DNA of 64,000 bases from Phyllobacterium myrsinacearum (GTDB taxonomy: Bacteria > Pseudomonadota > Alphaproteobacteria > Rhizobiales > Rhizobiaceae). Positions 16,281 through 25,637 of this stretch are shown here, one piece after another (positions within the stretch are counted from its first letter, which is position 1; each line of letters begins with the position of its first letter). A program made the translations under genes and the position numbers. The notes under the pieces were generated by a model. It was not told the origin of the DNA, ran no database searches, and worked only from the letters and a program-made list of their open reading frames with translations. The DNA lies in the NCBI RefSeq assembly GCF_002980555.1, contig NZ_PVBT01000002.1, positions 248,001 to 312,000 on the forward strand, read 5' to 3'.

Positions 16281-17254
16281 TGATCCCGCACGGCCGCATC
16301 GCCGCGCGCGGCGAGCTTCGCCTGCAGGACAACGACGATGAGCAGAAACAGGCCGCGAATGACCGATTGCCAGTAGGCGGAGAGTGATATCCAGCCTTTG
16401 CCGTTCTCGAAATTGAGAACGTTGAAAAGGATGCCGAGGAGCAGCACGCCCGCCAGCGTGGCCCCGACCGAACCGACGCCGCCGGTCAAAAGGGTGCCGC
16501 CGACGACGACGGCGGCAATGGCGAAAAGCTCCCAGCCGACGCCCTCAATCGGCTGGCCTGCACCGAACTGCGAGGCGAGGATGACGCCGGCCAGACCGGC
16601 GAGCCCGCCGCTGGCAAGGTAGACCAGAAATTTGATCCGCCCCACCGGCAGGCCCATCATGCGCGTTGCATCCTCATTGCCGCCGACGGCCAGCACGCCG
16701 CGTCCGGTGCTGGTGAAGTTGAGGATGATCCAGCCGGCGACATAGGCGGCAAGCGCAATCCATGCCGGGATGGGGAAGCCGAAAAAGTTGTCCTGGCCGA
16801 TGCTGGTAAAGCCGCTGTCATAGGAGACGGAAACCGACTGGTTGTCGGCAAGGAGCAGGGCGGTGCCGCTGGCCGCCAGCATGGTTGCAAGCGTGGCGAT
16901 GAACGGCATGATCTTGAGCCGGGTGACCAGCGTGGCATTGACGAGACCGACGCAGAGCCCGGCACCGACCCCGGCACCGAGACCGATCCAGGTGCCCTGC
17001 GGGCTGAAGAGCGCGGCGACGACGCTGCCGAGCGCCGCGGTCGATCCGACCGAGAGATCGATGCCGCCGGTCATGATGACAAAGCACATGCCAAGCGCCA
17101 CCAGGGCGAACATCGAATTGTAGCGCAGCACGCTGGAGATGTTGAAAAAGCCGAGGAAATAATCGTAGCGCAGCCAGCCGAACAGGATGAGCAACAGCAG
17201 CGCGACCACCACACCGTACCTGCCGAGCAGGGATATCCATCGTGTCCGGGTCAT
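16277..17254 (-). CDS. Sugar ABC transporter permease, YjfF-like
   Basis: A 325-residue permease of the RbsC family with about eight to ten hydrophobic segments. The conserved GMCFVIMTGGIDLSVGS motif (contact with the ATPase) and AVGGNEDATRMMGLPV are present. It is the second of two tandem permeases, an arrangement typical of the YtfQRT-YjfF galactofuranose importer. It overlaps the first permease by four bases (ATGA) and the epimerase gene by four. The two permeases probably form a heterodimer in the inner membrane. Confidence 0.88.
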   Translation of the reverse strand: MTRTRWISLLGRYGVVVALLLLILFGWLRYDYFLGFFNISSVLRYNSMFALVALGMCFVIMTGGIDLSVGSTAALGSVVAALFSPQGTWIGLGAGVGAGLCVGLVNATLVTRLKIMPFIATLATMLAASGTALLLADNQSVSVSYDSGFTSIGQDNFFGFPIPAWIALAAYVAGWIILNFTSTGRGVLAVGGNEDATRMMGLPVGRIKFLVYLASGGLAGLAGVILASQFGAGQPIEGVGWELFAIAAVVVGGTLLTGGVGSVGATLAGVLLLGILFNVLNFENGKGWISLSAYWQSVIRGLFLLIVVVLQAKLAARGDAAVRDH

Positions 17255-18252
17255 GCGTGCGCCCTGCCTTGCTGCTGGATCCAGACGGCAAGGATGATGA
17301 TCCCCGCCTTGACCACCAGCGCGGCGGCATCGGGCACGCCATTGGCGAGCAGCGTGTAGCGCACCAGCTGGATCGTCATGGCGCCGATCAGCGTGCCAAT
17401 GATGGTGGCCTTGCCGCCGCTCAGCAGCGTGCCGCCGACGGCAACCGCGGCGATGGCGTCAAGCTCCATGCCGAGGCCGACCAGATTGGCGTCGCTGGAG
17501 GAGTTGATGGCGATGACGACAAGCCCCGCCAGCCCGGCGCACAGGCCGCTGATGGCATAGACCAGCAGCTTGACCCTGGCGACGGCAATGCCCGACAATT
17601 CCGCCGCCCGCTCATTGCCGCCGATGGCGATGATCTGGCGGCCAAACACCGTCCGTTTCAGCATCCACGCGGCGGCAAGGACGATCAGCAGCATCAGGAT
17701 CACCTGCACCGGAATGCCGAGCACCCGGCCAAGCCCGATGAACTGGAACTGCGGCACGCGGAATGTCTGCAGATTGCCGTTGGTCATGACCTGCGCGATG
17801 CCGCGCCCGGCAATGAACAAAACAAGCGTGGCAACGATGGGCTGGATGCGGAAGGCGGAGATCAGCCAGCCATTGAACAGGCCGAACAGCCCGGCAACGG
17901 CGATGGAAACCAGCATCGCGGCGGCAACGGCGAGATAGATATTGCCGATGGGCATGATCTTGCCGAGGAAAATCATCGGCGCCAGGGCGCCCGAGATGGC
18001 CATGAGCGAACCGACGGAGAGATCAATGCCGCCCGTCGCAATGACCAGCGTCATGCCGACCGCGACGATGACGATGGTGCAGACCTGGGTGAGATTGACA
18101 TTCAGCGTCTGTATCGTTGCAAAATTGCGGGTGAATACCAGATTGAACAGGATCAGCAGCAGCAATGCGATCAGCGTGCCGTAGCGCGCGAGGAAGTCGA
18201 AGGGATCGAAACGCCGGGCTGTCGTGCGCGTCATGGGGGAAGTGCCGGTCAT
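17251..18252 (-). CDS. Sugar ABC transporter permease, YtfT-like
   Basis: A 333-residue RbsC-family permease. GMTLVIATGGIDLSVGSLMA and AIGGNERAAELSGI are the family motifs, and a short basic N-terminus precedes the first membrane helix. The ATG at 18252 overlaps the stop of the ATPase gene by four bases. It pairs with the adjacent YjfF-like permease. Order and pairing match the E. coli ytfQRT-yjfF importer for galactofuranose; a related pentose such as arabinofuranose is possible. Confidence 0.88.
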   Translation of the reverse strand: MTGTSPMTRTTARRFDPFDFLARYGTLIALLLLILFNLVFTRNFATIQTLNVNLTQVCTIVIVAVGMTLVIATGGIDLSVGSLMAISGALAPMIFLGKIMPIGNIYLAVAAAMLVSIAVAGLFGLFNGWLISAFRIQPIVATLVLFIAGRGIAQVMTNGNLQTFRVPQFQFIGLGRVLGIPVQVILMLLIVLAAAWMLKRTVFGRQIIAIGGNERAAELSGIAVARVKLLVYAISGLCAGLAGLVVIAINSSSDANLVGLGMELDAIAAVAVGGTLLSGGKATIIGTLIGAMTIQLVRYTLLANGVPDAAALVVKAGIIILAVWIQQQGRAHA

Positions 18253-19787
18253 ATCCGGGCCTCCGCGACTACAGGCGCATTGCCGTGGGCCATGGCGCCC
18301 ATGAGCGCATCTTCCGTGGCGGCGGCGCGGCCGAATTCGGCGACGCTGATGCCGTCGCGCAGGACGAACACCCGATCGGCACCCTCGATGACTTCCTCCA
18401 GTTCCGAGGAGATCATCAGCACCGCCAGGCCCTGATCCGCCAGCGATTTGATCAGCGACTGGATTTCCCCCTTGGCGCCGACATCGATGCCGCGCGTCGG
18501 CTCGTCAAGAATGAGCAGGCGCGGATTCATCGCCAGCCAGCGGCCAAGCAGGACTTTCTGCTGGTTGCCGCCGGAAAGCTCGCGCACCTTCTGGTCCGGG
18601 CCGGAGCATTTGATGCCAAGCTGCCTGATGAAACGTTTCACGATCTCCTGCTGCGCCTTCTCGTCGATCACCCCGGATTTGGCGAGTTTCGGCATCAGCG
18701 CCAGCATCATGTTTTCCGCGACGCTCATATCCGGCACGATGCCTTCGCTCTTGCGGTCTTCGGTGCAGAAACCCATGCCTGCGGCGATGGCGTCGGAGGG
18801 CCGCCGGGGTTCAAAACGCTTGTCGCCATAGGTCATGGCGCCCGCCTTCAGGCGGTCGATGCCAAAGACCAGCCGCGCCGTTTCCGTGCGGCCTGCGCCG
18901 AGCAGTCCGGCAAAACCGGCAATCTCGCCGCTGCGGATGGTGAAGGAGACGTCCTGAACGATCTGCCCGACGGCGAGATTGTCGGCGGACAGCAGGACCT
19001 TGCCGATGTTCTTTTCATCGCGTGCGGTGAATGCGGTGGCGTGGCCCTCGGTCTTTTCCATGCTGCGCCCCAGCATGGACGAGACGAGATCGATCTTTTC
19101 AATGTCATCCATGCGGGCCGTTTTGACCGTTCTGCCGTCGCGCATGATCGTCACGCGGTCGCATACCGCATAGAGTTCATCCAGCTTGTGGCTGACGAAC
19201 ACCACGGAAACACCGTCCTGCTTCAACTGGCGGATGACGTTGAAGAGGACACCGACTTCGCGCTCGTCGAGCGAGGAGGTCGGCTCATCCATGATGACGA
19301 GCTTGGCGGAAAAGCCGATGGCGCGGGCAATGGCCACCATCTGCTGGGTTGCCGTATTGAATTCCATGAGGGGACGGCGGACGTCGGCGCGGATATTGAA
19401 GCGCTGCAACAGGTTTTCAGCCTCCCGGTGCATGCTCGCCCAGTCGAGCAGGCCGAAGCGGCGCTTCTCGCGTCCAAGGCAGATGTTTTCCGTCAGGGAG
19501 CGGTAGGGCACCAGATTGATTTCCTGGTAGATGGTGCTGATGCCGTTTGCCTGCGCCTGCTGCGGCGAGGATACTTCGAACGGCTTGCCGTCGAACGTCA
19601 CCTCGCCCGCATCCCGCCGGTGATAGCCTGTCAGCACCTTGATGAGCGTCGACTTCCCCGCGCCGTTCTGGCCGATCAGCGCATGCACCTCGCCGCGGGC
19701 CACGGTGAACGAGGCGGCGGAAAGGGCGGGGATGCCCGCAAAGCGCTTGTCGATGCCTGTCATCGACAGAAGAATATCGGTGTCCAT
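18249..19787 (-). CDS. Sugar ABC transporter ATP-binding protein, YtfR-like (two ABC domains)
   Basis: 512 residues with two ABC cassettes, as in RbsA, MglA and YtfR. Cassette 1 has Walker A GQNGAGKST, the Q-loop region TIYQEINLV and Walker B LVIMDEPTSSLD. Cassette 2 has a degenerate Walker A (GLLGAGRTET), signature LSGGNQQK and Walker B LLILDEPTRGIDVGAK. IYQEINLVPYRSLTENICLGRE is close in wording to YtfR. The ATG at 19787 starts the conserved region; the GTG at 19841 would add 18 poorly conserved residues. It energises the tandem permeases. Confidence 0.9.
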   Translation of the reverse strand: MDTDILLSMTGIDKRFAGIPALSAASFTVARGEVHALIGQNGAGKSTLIKVLTGYHRRDAGEVTFDGKPFEVSSPQQAQANGISTIYQEINLVPYRSLTENICLGREKRRFGLLDWASMHREAENLLQRFNIRADVRRPLMEFNTATQQMVAIARAIGFSAKLVIMDEPTSSLDEREVGVLFNVIRQLKQDGVSVVFVSHKLDELYAVCDRVTIMRDGRTVKTARMDDIEKIDLVSSMLGRSMEKTEGHATAFTARDEKNIGKVLLSADNLAVGQIVQDVSFTIRSGEIAGFAGLLGAGRTETARLVFGIDRLKAGAMTYGDKRFEPRRPSDAIAAGMGFCTEDRKSEGIVPDMSVAENMMLALMPKLAKSGVIDEKAQQEIVKRFIRQLGIKCSGPDQKVRELSGGNQQKVLLGRWLAMNPRLLILDEPTRGIDVGAKGEIQSLIKSLADQGLAVLMISSELEEVIEGADRVFVLRDGISVAEFGRAAATEDALMGAMAHGNAPVVAEARI

Positions 19788-19849
19788 TGCAAAGCCGTTT
19801 CTGAAATCATCCGGAGCTTTTGCCTGGATGCGGGGTTGCACCAGACATG

Positions 19850-19881
19850 AAAAAGCCAGCGCCCCATGGAAGCGCTGGCTT
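19850..19881 (-). terminator. Terminator-like hairpin after the sugar-binding protein gene
   Basis: A perfect 10-bp stem pairs AAGCCAGCGC (19853-19862) with 19872-19881, and on the minus strand is followed by TTTTTCATG. It lies between the binding-protein stop (19891) and the ATPase start, so it probably attenuates expression of the downstream transporter genes. Confidence 0.75.
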
Positions 19882-19890
19882 CATCAGATA

Positions 19891-20871
19891 TCAATAGGCG
19901 GAGCTCAACAATTTTGCCGCATTGCCGGCATCGTAGAACTGGTCCGGATTGATGATCTTCGGGGCGATTTTCTCCCCGGCGGCATAGGCGGCTGCCGTAT
20001 CATAGGCCTTGGGACCGAAGCGCGGATTGCATTCGACCACCGCGGCAATCTTGCCGTCGACCACGGCCTGGACCGCTTCCTTGCCGCCATCGATCGACAG
20101 GACGAGGATATCCTTGCCGGGCACCTTGCCCGCCGCTTCAATGGCGGAAATGGCACCGATCGCCATCTCGTCATTGTGGGCATAGATGACATTGGCGTCG
20201 GGATGCGCCTGCAGCAGGGTTTCGGCGACCTGGCGGCCCTTGTCACGGGCAAAATCGCCGGTCTGCGAGGCAACGATCGAGAAATCCGAATGCTTGGCGA
20301 TGACGTCGTCAAAGCCCTTCTTGCGGTCATTGGCGGGCGAGGAGCCGGTCGTGCCTTCCAGCTCGATGATCTTGGTCTTGCCCTTGGCATTGGCCACCAG
20401 CCATTCGCCAACGCGCTGGCCCTCTTCGATGAAGTTGGAGCCGATGAAGGTTACGTAGTCGTCGCCTGCCTTGGCAAGGGACGGATCGACGCTGCGGTCG
20501 AGCAGGATAACCGGAATGCCGGCATTCTTGGCGGCCTTGATCGCCGGAATCAGCGGCTTTTCCTCGCGCGGGGCGAGGAAGATCAGGTCAACGCCCTGTG
20601 CGATCATCGAATTGACGTCGGCGACCTGCTTGGCCGCGGAGCTTGCCGCGTCCGTATAGACAAGCTGCCAGCCGCGCTTCTTGGCCTCTTCCTGCATGCT
20701 GGCCGTCTGGGCCAGGCGCCACGGATTGTTGCTTTCCGTCTGGGCAAAGCCGACCTTGTAGGTGTCTTTCTTCTTCAGCGGCGGCGACGCGGCGAAAACA
20801 CTGCCCGCAGCCATGGCGGCGACGAGGCCTGCGGCCGAGGTGAGCAATAGGGTACGACGGGTGATGGACAT
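19891..20871 (-). CDS. Sugar ABC transporter substrate-binding protein, YtfQ-like
   Basis: 326 residues. The signal peptide (about residues 1-28, with a twin-arginine-like start SITRRTLLLTSAAGLVAA) may direct Tat export. The mature periplasmic-binding-protein type I fold shows KVGFAQTESNNPWR, MIAQGVDLIFLAPREEKPL, PVILLDRSVDPS, IELEGTTGSSPANDRKKGFDD and VIYAHNDEMAIGAI. These read very close to E. coli YtfQ, which binds galactofuranose. First gene of the importer operon. GGGAGG lies about nine bases before the ATG. Divergent from a LacI-family gene. Confidence 0.9.
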   Translation of the reverse strand: MSITRRTLLLTSAAGLVAAMAAGSVFAASPPLKKKDTYKVGFAQTESNNPWRLAQTASMQEEAKKRGWQLVYTDAASSAAKQVADVNSMIAQGVDLIFLAPREEKPLIPAIKAAKNAGIPVILLDRSVDPSLAKAGDDYVTFIGSNFIEEGQRVGEWLVANAKGKTKIIELEGTTGSSPANDRKKGFDDVIAKHSDFSIVASQTGDFARDKGRQVAETLLQAHPDANVIYAHNDEMAIGAISAIEAAGKVPGKDILVLSIDGGKEAVQAVVDGKIAAVVECNPRFGPKAYDTAAAYAAGEKIAPKIINPDQFYDAGNAAKLLSSAY

Positions 20872-20938
20872 ACGAATTTTCCTCCCAGAAATTCAGAGCG
20901 TGGAAATTCCACTGGCCTGATCATCTTCATTTATAAAA

Positions 20939-20969
20939 ATTAGTCAATAATTATTTATGTTGATTAGTC
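20939..20969. repeat. ATTAGTC direct repeat in divergent promoter region
   Basis: ATTAGTC occurs at 20939-20945 and 20963-20969, 24 bp apart, in an AT-rich stretch between the divergent binding-protein and LacI genes. It may be part of the regulator's binding region. LacI proteins usually bind palindromes, so this is weak. Confidence 0.3.
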
Positions 20970-21047
20970 GGTGTTTCGCTGCATAATCTTTCCCATGCCG
21001 TCTGATTGATTCAGAGGCGCTGCAGCGTGGCAAAGGGCGATTGTCGA

Positions 21048-22199
21048 ATGAATGATACAGTGGATGATACGACCACTGAAAAGAAAAAGCCCGCCCGGGT
21101 CACGCCCCGGCGCAAACGCGTCAACAAACGCGTGACGATGACCGATATCGCGCGCATCGCCGGCTGTTCGCAGGCAACGGTTTCCTTCGTGCTCAACAAG
21201 ACGCCGGGCATCAAGCTGGCGGCGGAAACGCGCGAACGGGTGATCGAAGCGGCCCGCTCGCTCGGCTATGCCGCGCCCAACTTTGCCCATCTGGACAGCC
21301 ATGATGCCTATGCGCCCGCGGTCGACGGCAAGATCGGCTTCGTGGTCGACCAGTTGGCGACCAGTCCTGAAGCGGTGGTTGCCATTGAAGGCGCGCGGCA
21401 GGCCTCATGGAATGCCGGCAACATCATTCTGGTTGCCCAGACGCTGAACGATCCCGAGATGGAGCCGCGCACCATCCGCGCCCTGCGCGAGCAGGGGGTT
21501 TCCGCGCTGATCTATATGGCGATCTTTACCCGCGAGGTGACGTTGCCGGACTACCTCTACACCCTCGACATTCCGCTGGTGCTCCTGAACTGCTATACCG
21601 CCGATTATGCCTTTCCCGCGGTTGTTCCGAGTGAGATTGCAGGCGGGCAGCACTCGACCCGCCACCTGATCCAGCACGGCCACCGGCGCATCGGCATCAT
21701 CACCGGCGAGCCGTGGATGGAGGCGGCAAAGGACCGGCTGCGCGGCTATCGCCGGGCGCTGGCGACCGCCGATATCCCCTTCGATCCGGAACTGGTGATC
21801 GAGGGCGACTGGTCGGCAAGCGCGGGCTACAAGGCGACGAAGACGCTGCTGGCGCTGAAGGACAGGCCCACGGCCATTTTCTGCCAGAATGACCGGACCG
21901 CCATCGGCTGCTATGAAGCGCTGAAGGAAGCGGGCATCCGCATCCCGGAGGATATTTCGGTCATCGGTTATGACGATGAGGAAATCTCACGGCACCTGCA
22001 CCCGCAATTGACCACATCCGTTCTGCCGCACCGGGCCATGGGCCGCTGGGCCATTGAACAGCTCGACAGCTATGCCGCGGGCAGTGGCACGCGCTATCCC
22101 ATCACCAAGCTCGAATGCCCGCTGGTCGAACGTCTCTCGGTGACGGAGCGCACCAAGCAGGCATCCGCTAGATCTGGTCCGGGGCTGACTTTCCTTTGA
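21048..22199 (+). CDS. LacI-family transcriptional regulator
   Basis: 383 residues with an unusual basic extension of about 25 residues ([17 protein letters not shown]) before the LacI HTH ([26 protein letters not shown], with hinge helix). The C-terminal domain is a type I periplasmic-binding fold that would bind the imported sugar. Divergent from the YtfQ-like operon, so it is its likely regulator. The ATG at 21048 is chosen over 21006 because AAGGG precedes it by about nine bases. The 3' end overlaps the convergent dctD gene by 32 bases. Confidence 0.88.
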   Translation: MNDTVDDTTTEKKKPARVTPRRKRVNKRVTMTDIARIAGCSQATVSFVLNKTPGIKLAAETRERVIEAARSLGYAAPNFAHLDSHDAYAPAVDGKIGFVVDQLATSPEAVVAIEGARQASWNAGNIILVAQTLNDPEMEPRTIRALREQGVSALIYMAIFTREVTLPDYLYTLDIPLVLLNCYTADYAFPAVVPSEIAGGQHSTRHLIQHGHRRIGIITGEPWMEAAKDRLRGYRRALATADIPFDPELVIEGDWSASAGYKATKTLLALKDRPTAIFCQNDRTAIGCYEALKEAGIRIPEDISVIGYDDEEISRHLHPQLTTSVLPHRAMGRWAIEQLDSYAAGSGTRYPITKLECPLVERLSVTERTKQASARSGPGLTFL

Positions 22200-23532
22200 C
22201 ATAATCGGCCCGGTCGATGCCGTGGCGCTGCAGCTTGTCGTAGAATGTCTTGCGCGGAATGCCGAGGGCCTCGATTGTCGTCCTCACATCGCCATTGTTG
22301 CCCGTCAGGGCCTCGCGGATGAGCCTTGCCTCATGGCGCTCCATCGCCTCGGGCAAAGTGAGCGTGCTGGTCTGCGGCGCGCTCTGTTCGCTGACCATCT
22401 CATCCAGCCCCAGCGCCACCCGCTCGGCGAAATGCGCGAGTTCGCGCACATTGCCGGGCCAGTCATGGTCCATCAGCCGTGCGCGCATCGCCGTGTTTAT
22501 GTCCTGCGGTTCCGTCTTGAAGCGGATGGCCGCCCGGTGCAGGAAATGCGTGAACAGCAGCGGAATATCCTCCTTGCGCTCGCGCAAGGGCGGTATCGAG
22601 ACGGTGACGACGTTGAGACGGTAGAACAGGTCCTCGCGGAAATTCGCCCGCTGTTCGGGGCTGCCGAGATCCACCTTCGCCGCGGCGACGACGCGCAGAT
22701 CCACGGGCCTGTGTTCATTGGTGCCAAGCGGCGTGATTTCCCGCATTTCCAGAACGCGCAGCAGTTTGACCTGGGTGGCCAAGGGCATGCTTTCGATCTC
22801 GTCGAGGAACAAGGTGCCGCCGCTGGCATGTTCGATCCGCCCGATGCGTTTGTTCTGCGCGCCGGTGAAGGCTCCGGCCTCGTGGCCGAACAGCTCGCTC
22901 TCGATCACCGATTCCGGCAGGGCGCCGCAATTGAGCGCAACGAAATTGCCCTGCCTGCGGCGGCTCCATTCATGCAGGAGACCGGCGGCCACGTCCTTGC
23001 CGCTGCCAGTCTCGCCGGCGATCAGCACATCCACATCGGCATTGGCCACATGACGCAGCGTCTTGCGCAGATTCTGCATGACGGGTGTCTGGCCGATCAG
23101 CGGCACGGTCTCATCGGAGGCTTCCATGAATTGCCGCAGCTGGCGGTTTTCCATGACAAGCTGGCGCTTGTCTGCGGCGCGGCGGATGCTCTGGACCAGG
23201 CGCTCGGCCGGATAGGGTTTGGCGATGAAATCATAGGCGCCTTCCTGCATGGCCTCCACGGCCATTTCGATATCGCCATGCCCGGTGATCAGGATGACGG
23301 GCAGGTCCGCGTCCATCGCGCGCAGGCGCCGGAAAAATTCCAGCCCGTCCACATGCGGCATGCGGACATCGCTGACGACAACGCCCGCGAATTCCGGCGT
23401 CAGGAAGCGCAGGGCACTCATGGCATCGGCAAACGGAATCACGCTGAATCCGGCAAGCTCCAGCGTCTGCCTGTTGGCGTTGCGCAGGTCGTCATCATCG
23501 TCGACAAAGGCGATTTGCGGCTGGAATCCCAT
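22168..23532 (-). CDS. dctD: C4-dicarboxylate response regulator DctD, sigma-54 activator
   Basis: 454 residues. Receiver domain (about 1-120) with acidic pair DDDD, phosphoacceptor Asp in [13 protein letters not shown] and Lys in [14 protein letters not shown]+ domain (about 145-380) with Walker A GETGSGKD, the sigma-54 contact loop GAFTGAQ and Walker [15 protein letters not shown]-terminal Fis-type HTH ([27 protein letters not shown]). It activates dctA transcription with sigma-54. Two bases after the dctB stop, so in one operon with its kinase. The paired inverted repeats at 25400-25449 are its expected binding sites. Confidence 0.95.
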   Translation of the reverse strand: MGFQPQIAFVDDDDDLRNANRQTLELAGFSVIPFADAMSALRFLTPEFAGVVVSDVRMPHVDGLEFFRRLRAMDADLPVILITGHGDIEMAVEAMQEGAYDFIAKPYPAERLVQSIRRAADKRQLVMENRQLRQFMEASDETVPLIGQTPVMQNLRKTLRHVANADVDVLIAGETGSGKDVAAGLLHEWSRRRQGNFVALNCGALPESVIESELFGHEAGAFTGAQNKRIGRIEHASGGTLFLDEIESMPLATQVKLLRVLEMREITPLGTNEHRPVDLRVVAAAKVDLGSPEQRANFREDLFYRLNVVTVSIPPLRERKEDIPLLFTHFLHRAAIRFKTEPQDINTAMRARLMDHDWPGNVRELAHFAERVALGLDEMVSEQSAPQTSTLTLPEAMERHEARLIREALTGNNGDVRTTIEALGIPRKTFYDKLQRHGIDRADYVKGKSAPDQI

Positions 23533-23534
23533 GA

Positions 23535-25391
23535 TCAGGCAACCCTTTTGAGATGAACGGTAAATCGGGTTCCGGCGCTGCTGCTGTCCACTTCGATGCG
23601 TCCGCCATACTCGGCGACGATGTCGTGGCAGATGACCAGGCCAAGCCCGAGCCCGCGGTCCTTGGAGGTGTTGAAGGGGGTAAACAGCGCCTGCATGATG
23701 TCCTCGGGAATGCCGGGGCCGTTATCGGCCACGCTCAATTGCACCTCGTCATCGCCGACCGCATAGCCGACGCTGATCCGGCTGGACGGCCCGCCCTCGG
23801 TTGCCTCCAGCGCATTCTGCATCAGATTGATCAGCACCTGTTCGAGCCGGATGCGATTGCCATGCACCTTCAGGCCGGCTGGCGGCGTCTCGGTTGTGAT
23901 CTTGCCGACGGTCTGGCGGAAACGGCTGCCGAGCAGCAGCAGCGCGCCTTCGATGACGTCGCCGACATCTGCCGGACCGGCATCGCCGGTGCCCTTGCGC
24001 GAGAAGGTGCGCAGTTCATCGGTGATGCTGCCGATGCGCTCGGTGAGGCCCGCGATGGCTGACAGGTTTTCCCTGGCCGGTTCGACCTGATTGCGCGACA
24101 GAAACGTTCCGGCATTGTCCGCATAGGCGCGGATGGCCGCCACGGGCTGGTTGATCTCATGCGCAACGCCCGCCGTCACCTGCCCGAGAATGGCAAGGCG
24201 GTTGGCCTGCACCAGTTCCTGCTGCACCGTTTGCAGCTTGTTCTCGGTTTTCTGCCGCTCCTCCGCCTGCATCACCAGTTCCGCATGGGCGGTGCTCAGC
24301 GCTTCGGTGCGTTCCGTCACACGGCGCTCAAGCTCCAGGCGCGCCAGTTCCTGCTCCTGTAGGCGCTGCAGCGCGAGGCCGCGACGATGCAGGAAGAACG
24401 CGGTGAAGCCGAGGATAGGCGCAATGACCGCCAGCGCGGCGAGTTGCGCGGCGCGGATGGCTTCGCTCACCGCCGCGCCGGCCGGGGTCAGCAGCTGCAG
24501 CGTCCAGCTGGTGGTCGGCACGGGAACGCGGACCCGGACATATTCGGCGTCCTGGCTGGAACCCGGCATCTGGGCCGTCACCCTGTCCGGCGTCGCGGTT
24601 GTCAGGGCGGGCGCGACGCTCAAGGGTGCGAGCGGCGCGCTGCCGAACTGCAGGCTTTCTCTGATCGGGCCGAGCTGTTCGGCCGGGATTGGTGCCTGCA
24701 CCATGAAGCGCCACTCAGGAAAGCTGGTGACGAGCACGATACCGCGGGGGTCGATGACATAGGACGGGTCGCTGCTCCGGCGCCAGTCGGCCTCCAGCTC
24801 ATCGAACTCGACCTTGACCACAATCACGCCGAGCAGGCCGGACGGACCGTCGATACGCCGCGAAATATACAGGCCCGGCCGTTTGCTGATGGTGCCGAGC
24901 GCGTAGTGCTCGGCACTGCCATTGGCAAGCGCACGCAGATAATAGGGGCGGAAACTGTAGTCGACGCCGACGAAGCTTGTCGGTTCCTGCCAGTTGCTGG
25001 CCGACAGGGCAGTGCCCTTCGCATCGAGGAGATAGATGACGGACGCATGCGTGCCGTCGATCAGGCTTTCCAGCTTGCGGTCGACAAGATGCAGCATGCT
25101 CTCGCTGCGGGATGACAGGGCGCTGATGAGGTCACGGTCCTGCGAGAGAACGAAGGGCAGGGAGCGTTGCTTCTCCAACACGGTCCGCAGCAGGACGGCA
25201 TTGAGCTCCGCCGCGCTTCTCGCCCGGGTTTCCAGCGCGACATAGGCGCGGTTGCGGCCGTAATCATTGGCGGCCAGCAGGGCGCCAAGGATGATGATGA
25301 CGGCCAGAGCCCCGTAGATGATTTTGCCAAACGCGCTGAATCTCCCGGTGCGGGGCAGCATATCGGCATCGTGTGGCGTGGGTCGGTCCAT
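23535..25391 (-). CDS. dctB: C4-dicarboxylate sensor histidine kinase DctB
   Basis: About 618 residues. N-terminal membrane helix ([17 protein letters not shown]), a periplasmic double-Cache sensor of about 260 residues that in the family binds succinate, fumarate or malate, second membrane helix ([16 protein letters not shown]), coiled-coil stretch, then the HisKA domain with His in [20 protein letters not shown] and HATPase motifs ([29 protein letters not shown]). It phosphorylates DctD. Start uncertain: the ATG at 25391 lacks a good ribosome site; ATGs at 25406 and 25361 are in frame. Divergent from dctA. Confidence 0.93.
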   Translation of the reverse strand: MDRPTPHDADMLPRTGRFSAFGKIIYGALAVIIILGALLAANDYGRNRAYVALETRARSAAELNAVLLRTVLEKQRSLPFVLSQDRDLISALSSRSESMLHLVDRKLESLIDGTHASVIYLLDAKGTALSASNWQEPTSFVGVDYSFRPYYLRALANGSAEHYALGTISKRPGLYISRRIDGPSGLLGVIVVKVEFDELEADWRRSSDPSYVIDPRGIVLVTSFPEWRFMVQAPIPAEQLGPIRESLQFGSAPLAPLSVAPALTTATPDRVTAQMPGSSQDAEYVRVRVPVPTTSWTLQLLTPAGAAVSEAIRAAQLAALAVIAPILGFTAFFLHRRGLALQRLQEQELARLELERRVTERTEALSTAHAELVMQAEERQKTENKLQTVQQELVQANRLAILGQVTAGVAHEINQPVAAIRAYADNAGTFLSRNQVEPARENLSAIAGLTERIGSITDELRTFSRKGTGDAGPADVGDVIEGALLLLGSRFRQTVGKITTETPPAGLKVHGNRIRLEQVLINLMQNALEATEGGPSSRISVGYAVGDDEVQLSVADNGPGIPEDIMQALFTPFNTSKDRGLGLGLVICHDIVAEYGGRIEVDSSSAGTRFTVHLKRVA

Positions 25392-25399
25392 GAATAATT

Positions 25400-25417
25400 T
25401 GTGCATATATCCGCACG
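25400..25417. promoter_or_regulatory. DctD upstream activating site 1
   Basis: TGTGCATATATCCGCACG is an imperfect inverted repeat (TGTGC/GCAC arms) like the rhizobial DctD site. It lies just upstream of the dctB start and 32 bp, three helical turns, from the stronger site 2. Confidence 0.75.
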
Positions 25418-25431
25418 ATTGGCAATCAGTT

Positions 25432-25449
25432 TGTGCGAAATTCCGCACA
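25432..25449. promoter_or_regulatory. DctD upstream activating site 2
   Basis: TGTGCGAAATTCCGCACA has perfect 6-bp arms (TGTGCG/CGCACA) and a 6-bp centre. It lies about 105 bp upstream of the expected dctA transcription start, the distance known for DctD enhancers. Confidence 0.85.
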
Positions 25450-25521
25450 TATTCAGGAAGTGTTGTCGGTGGGTGAAGATAATATGTAATAAAATCAATA
25501 GTTTAATAAATAGGTCGAGAC

Positions 25522-25536
25522 TGGCACGGTGCTTGC
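25522..25536 (+). promoter_or_regulatory. Sigma-54 promoter of dctA
   Basis: TGGCACGGTGCTTGC matches the -24/-12 consensus TGGCACG-N4-TTGC exactly. It lies 102 bases before the dctA ATG and downstream of the two DctD-type sites. Confidence 0.93.
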
Positions 25537-25637
25537 TTATGCCTTTTGAGAGAACGAACTGGTTGTTCTCGAGAACAAGAGGGCCCGGGAGGCTGACAGG
25601 GTTTCTGCCAGACGCGGCTCGCACCATGGAGGAAGAC

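Noticed and set aside
18165-19850. 561-codon plus-strand open frame
   Set aside because: Antisense to the YtfR-like ATPase, whose two ABC cassettes are certain.
25401-25637. N-terminal extension of dctA to 520 residues
   Set aside because: The extension would translate the DctD-type sites and the sigma-54 promoter. GGAGG and the family length support the ATG at 25638.
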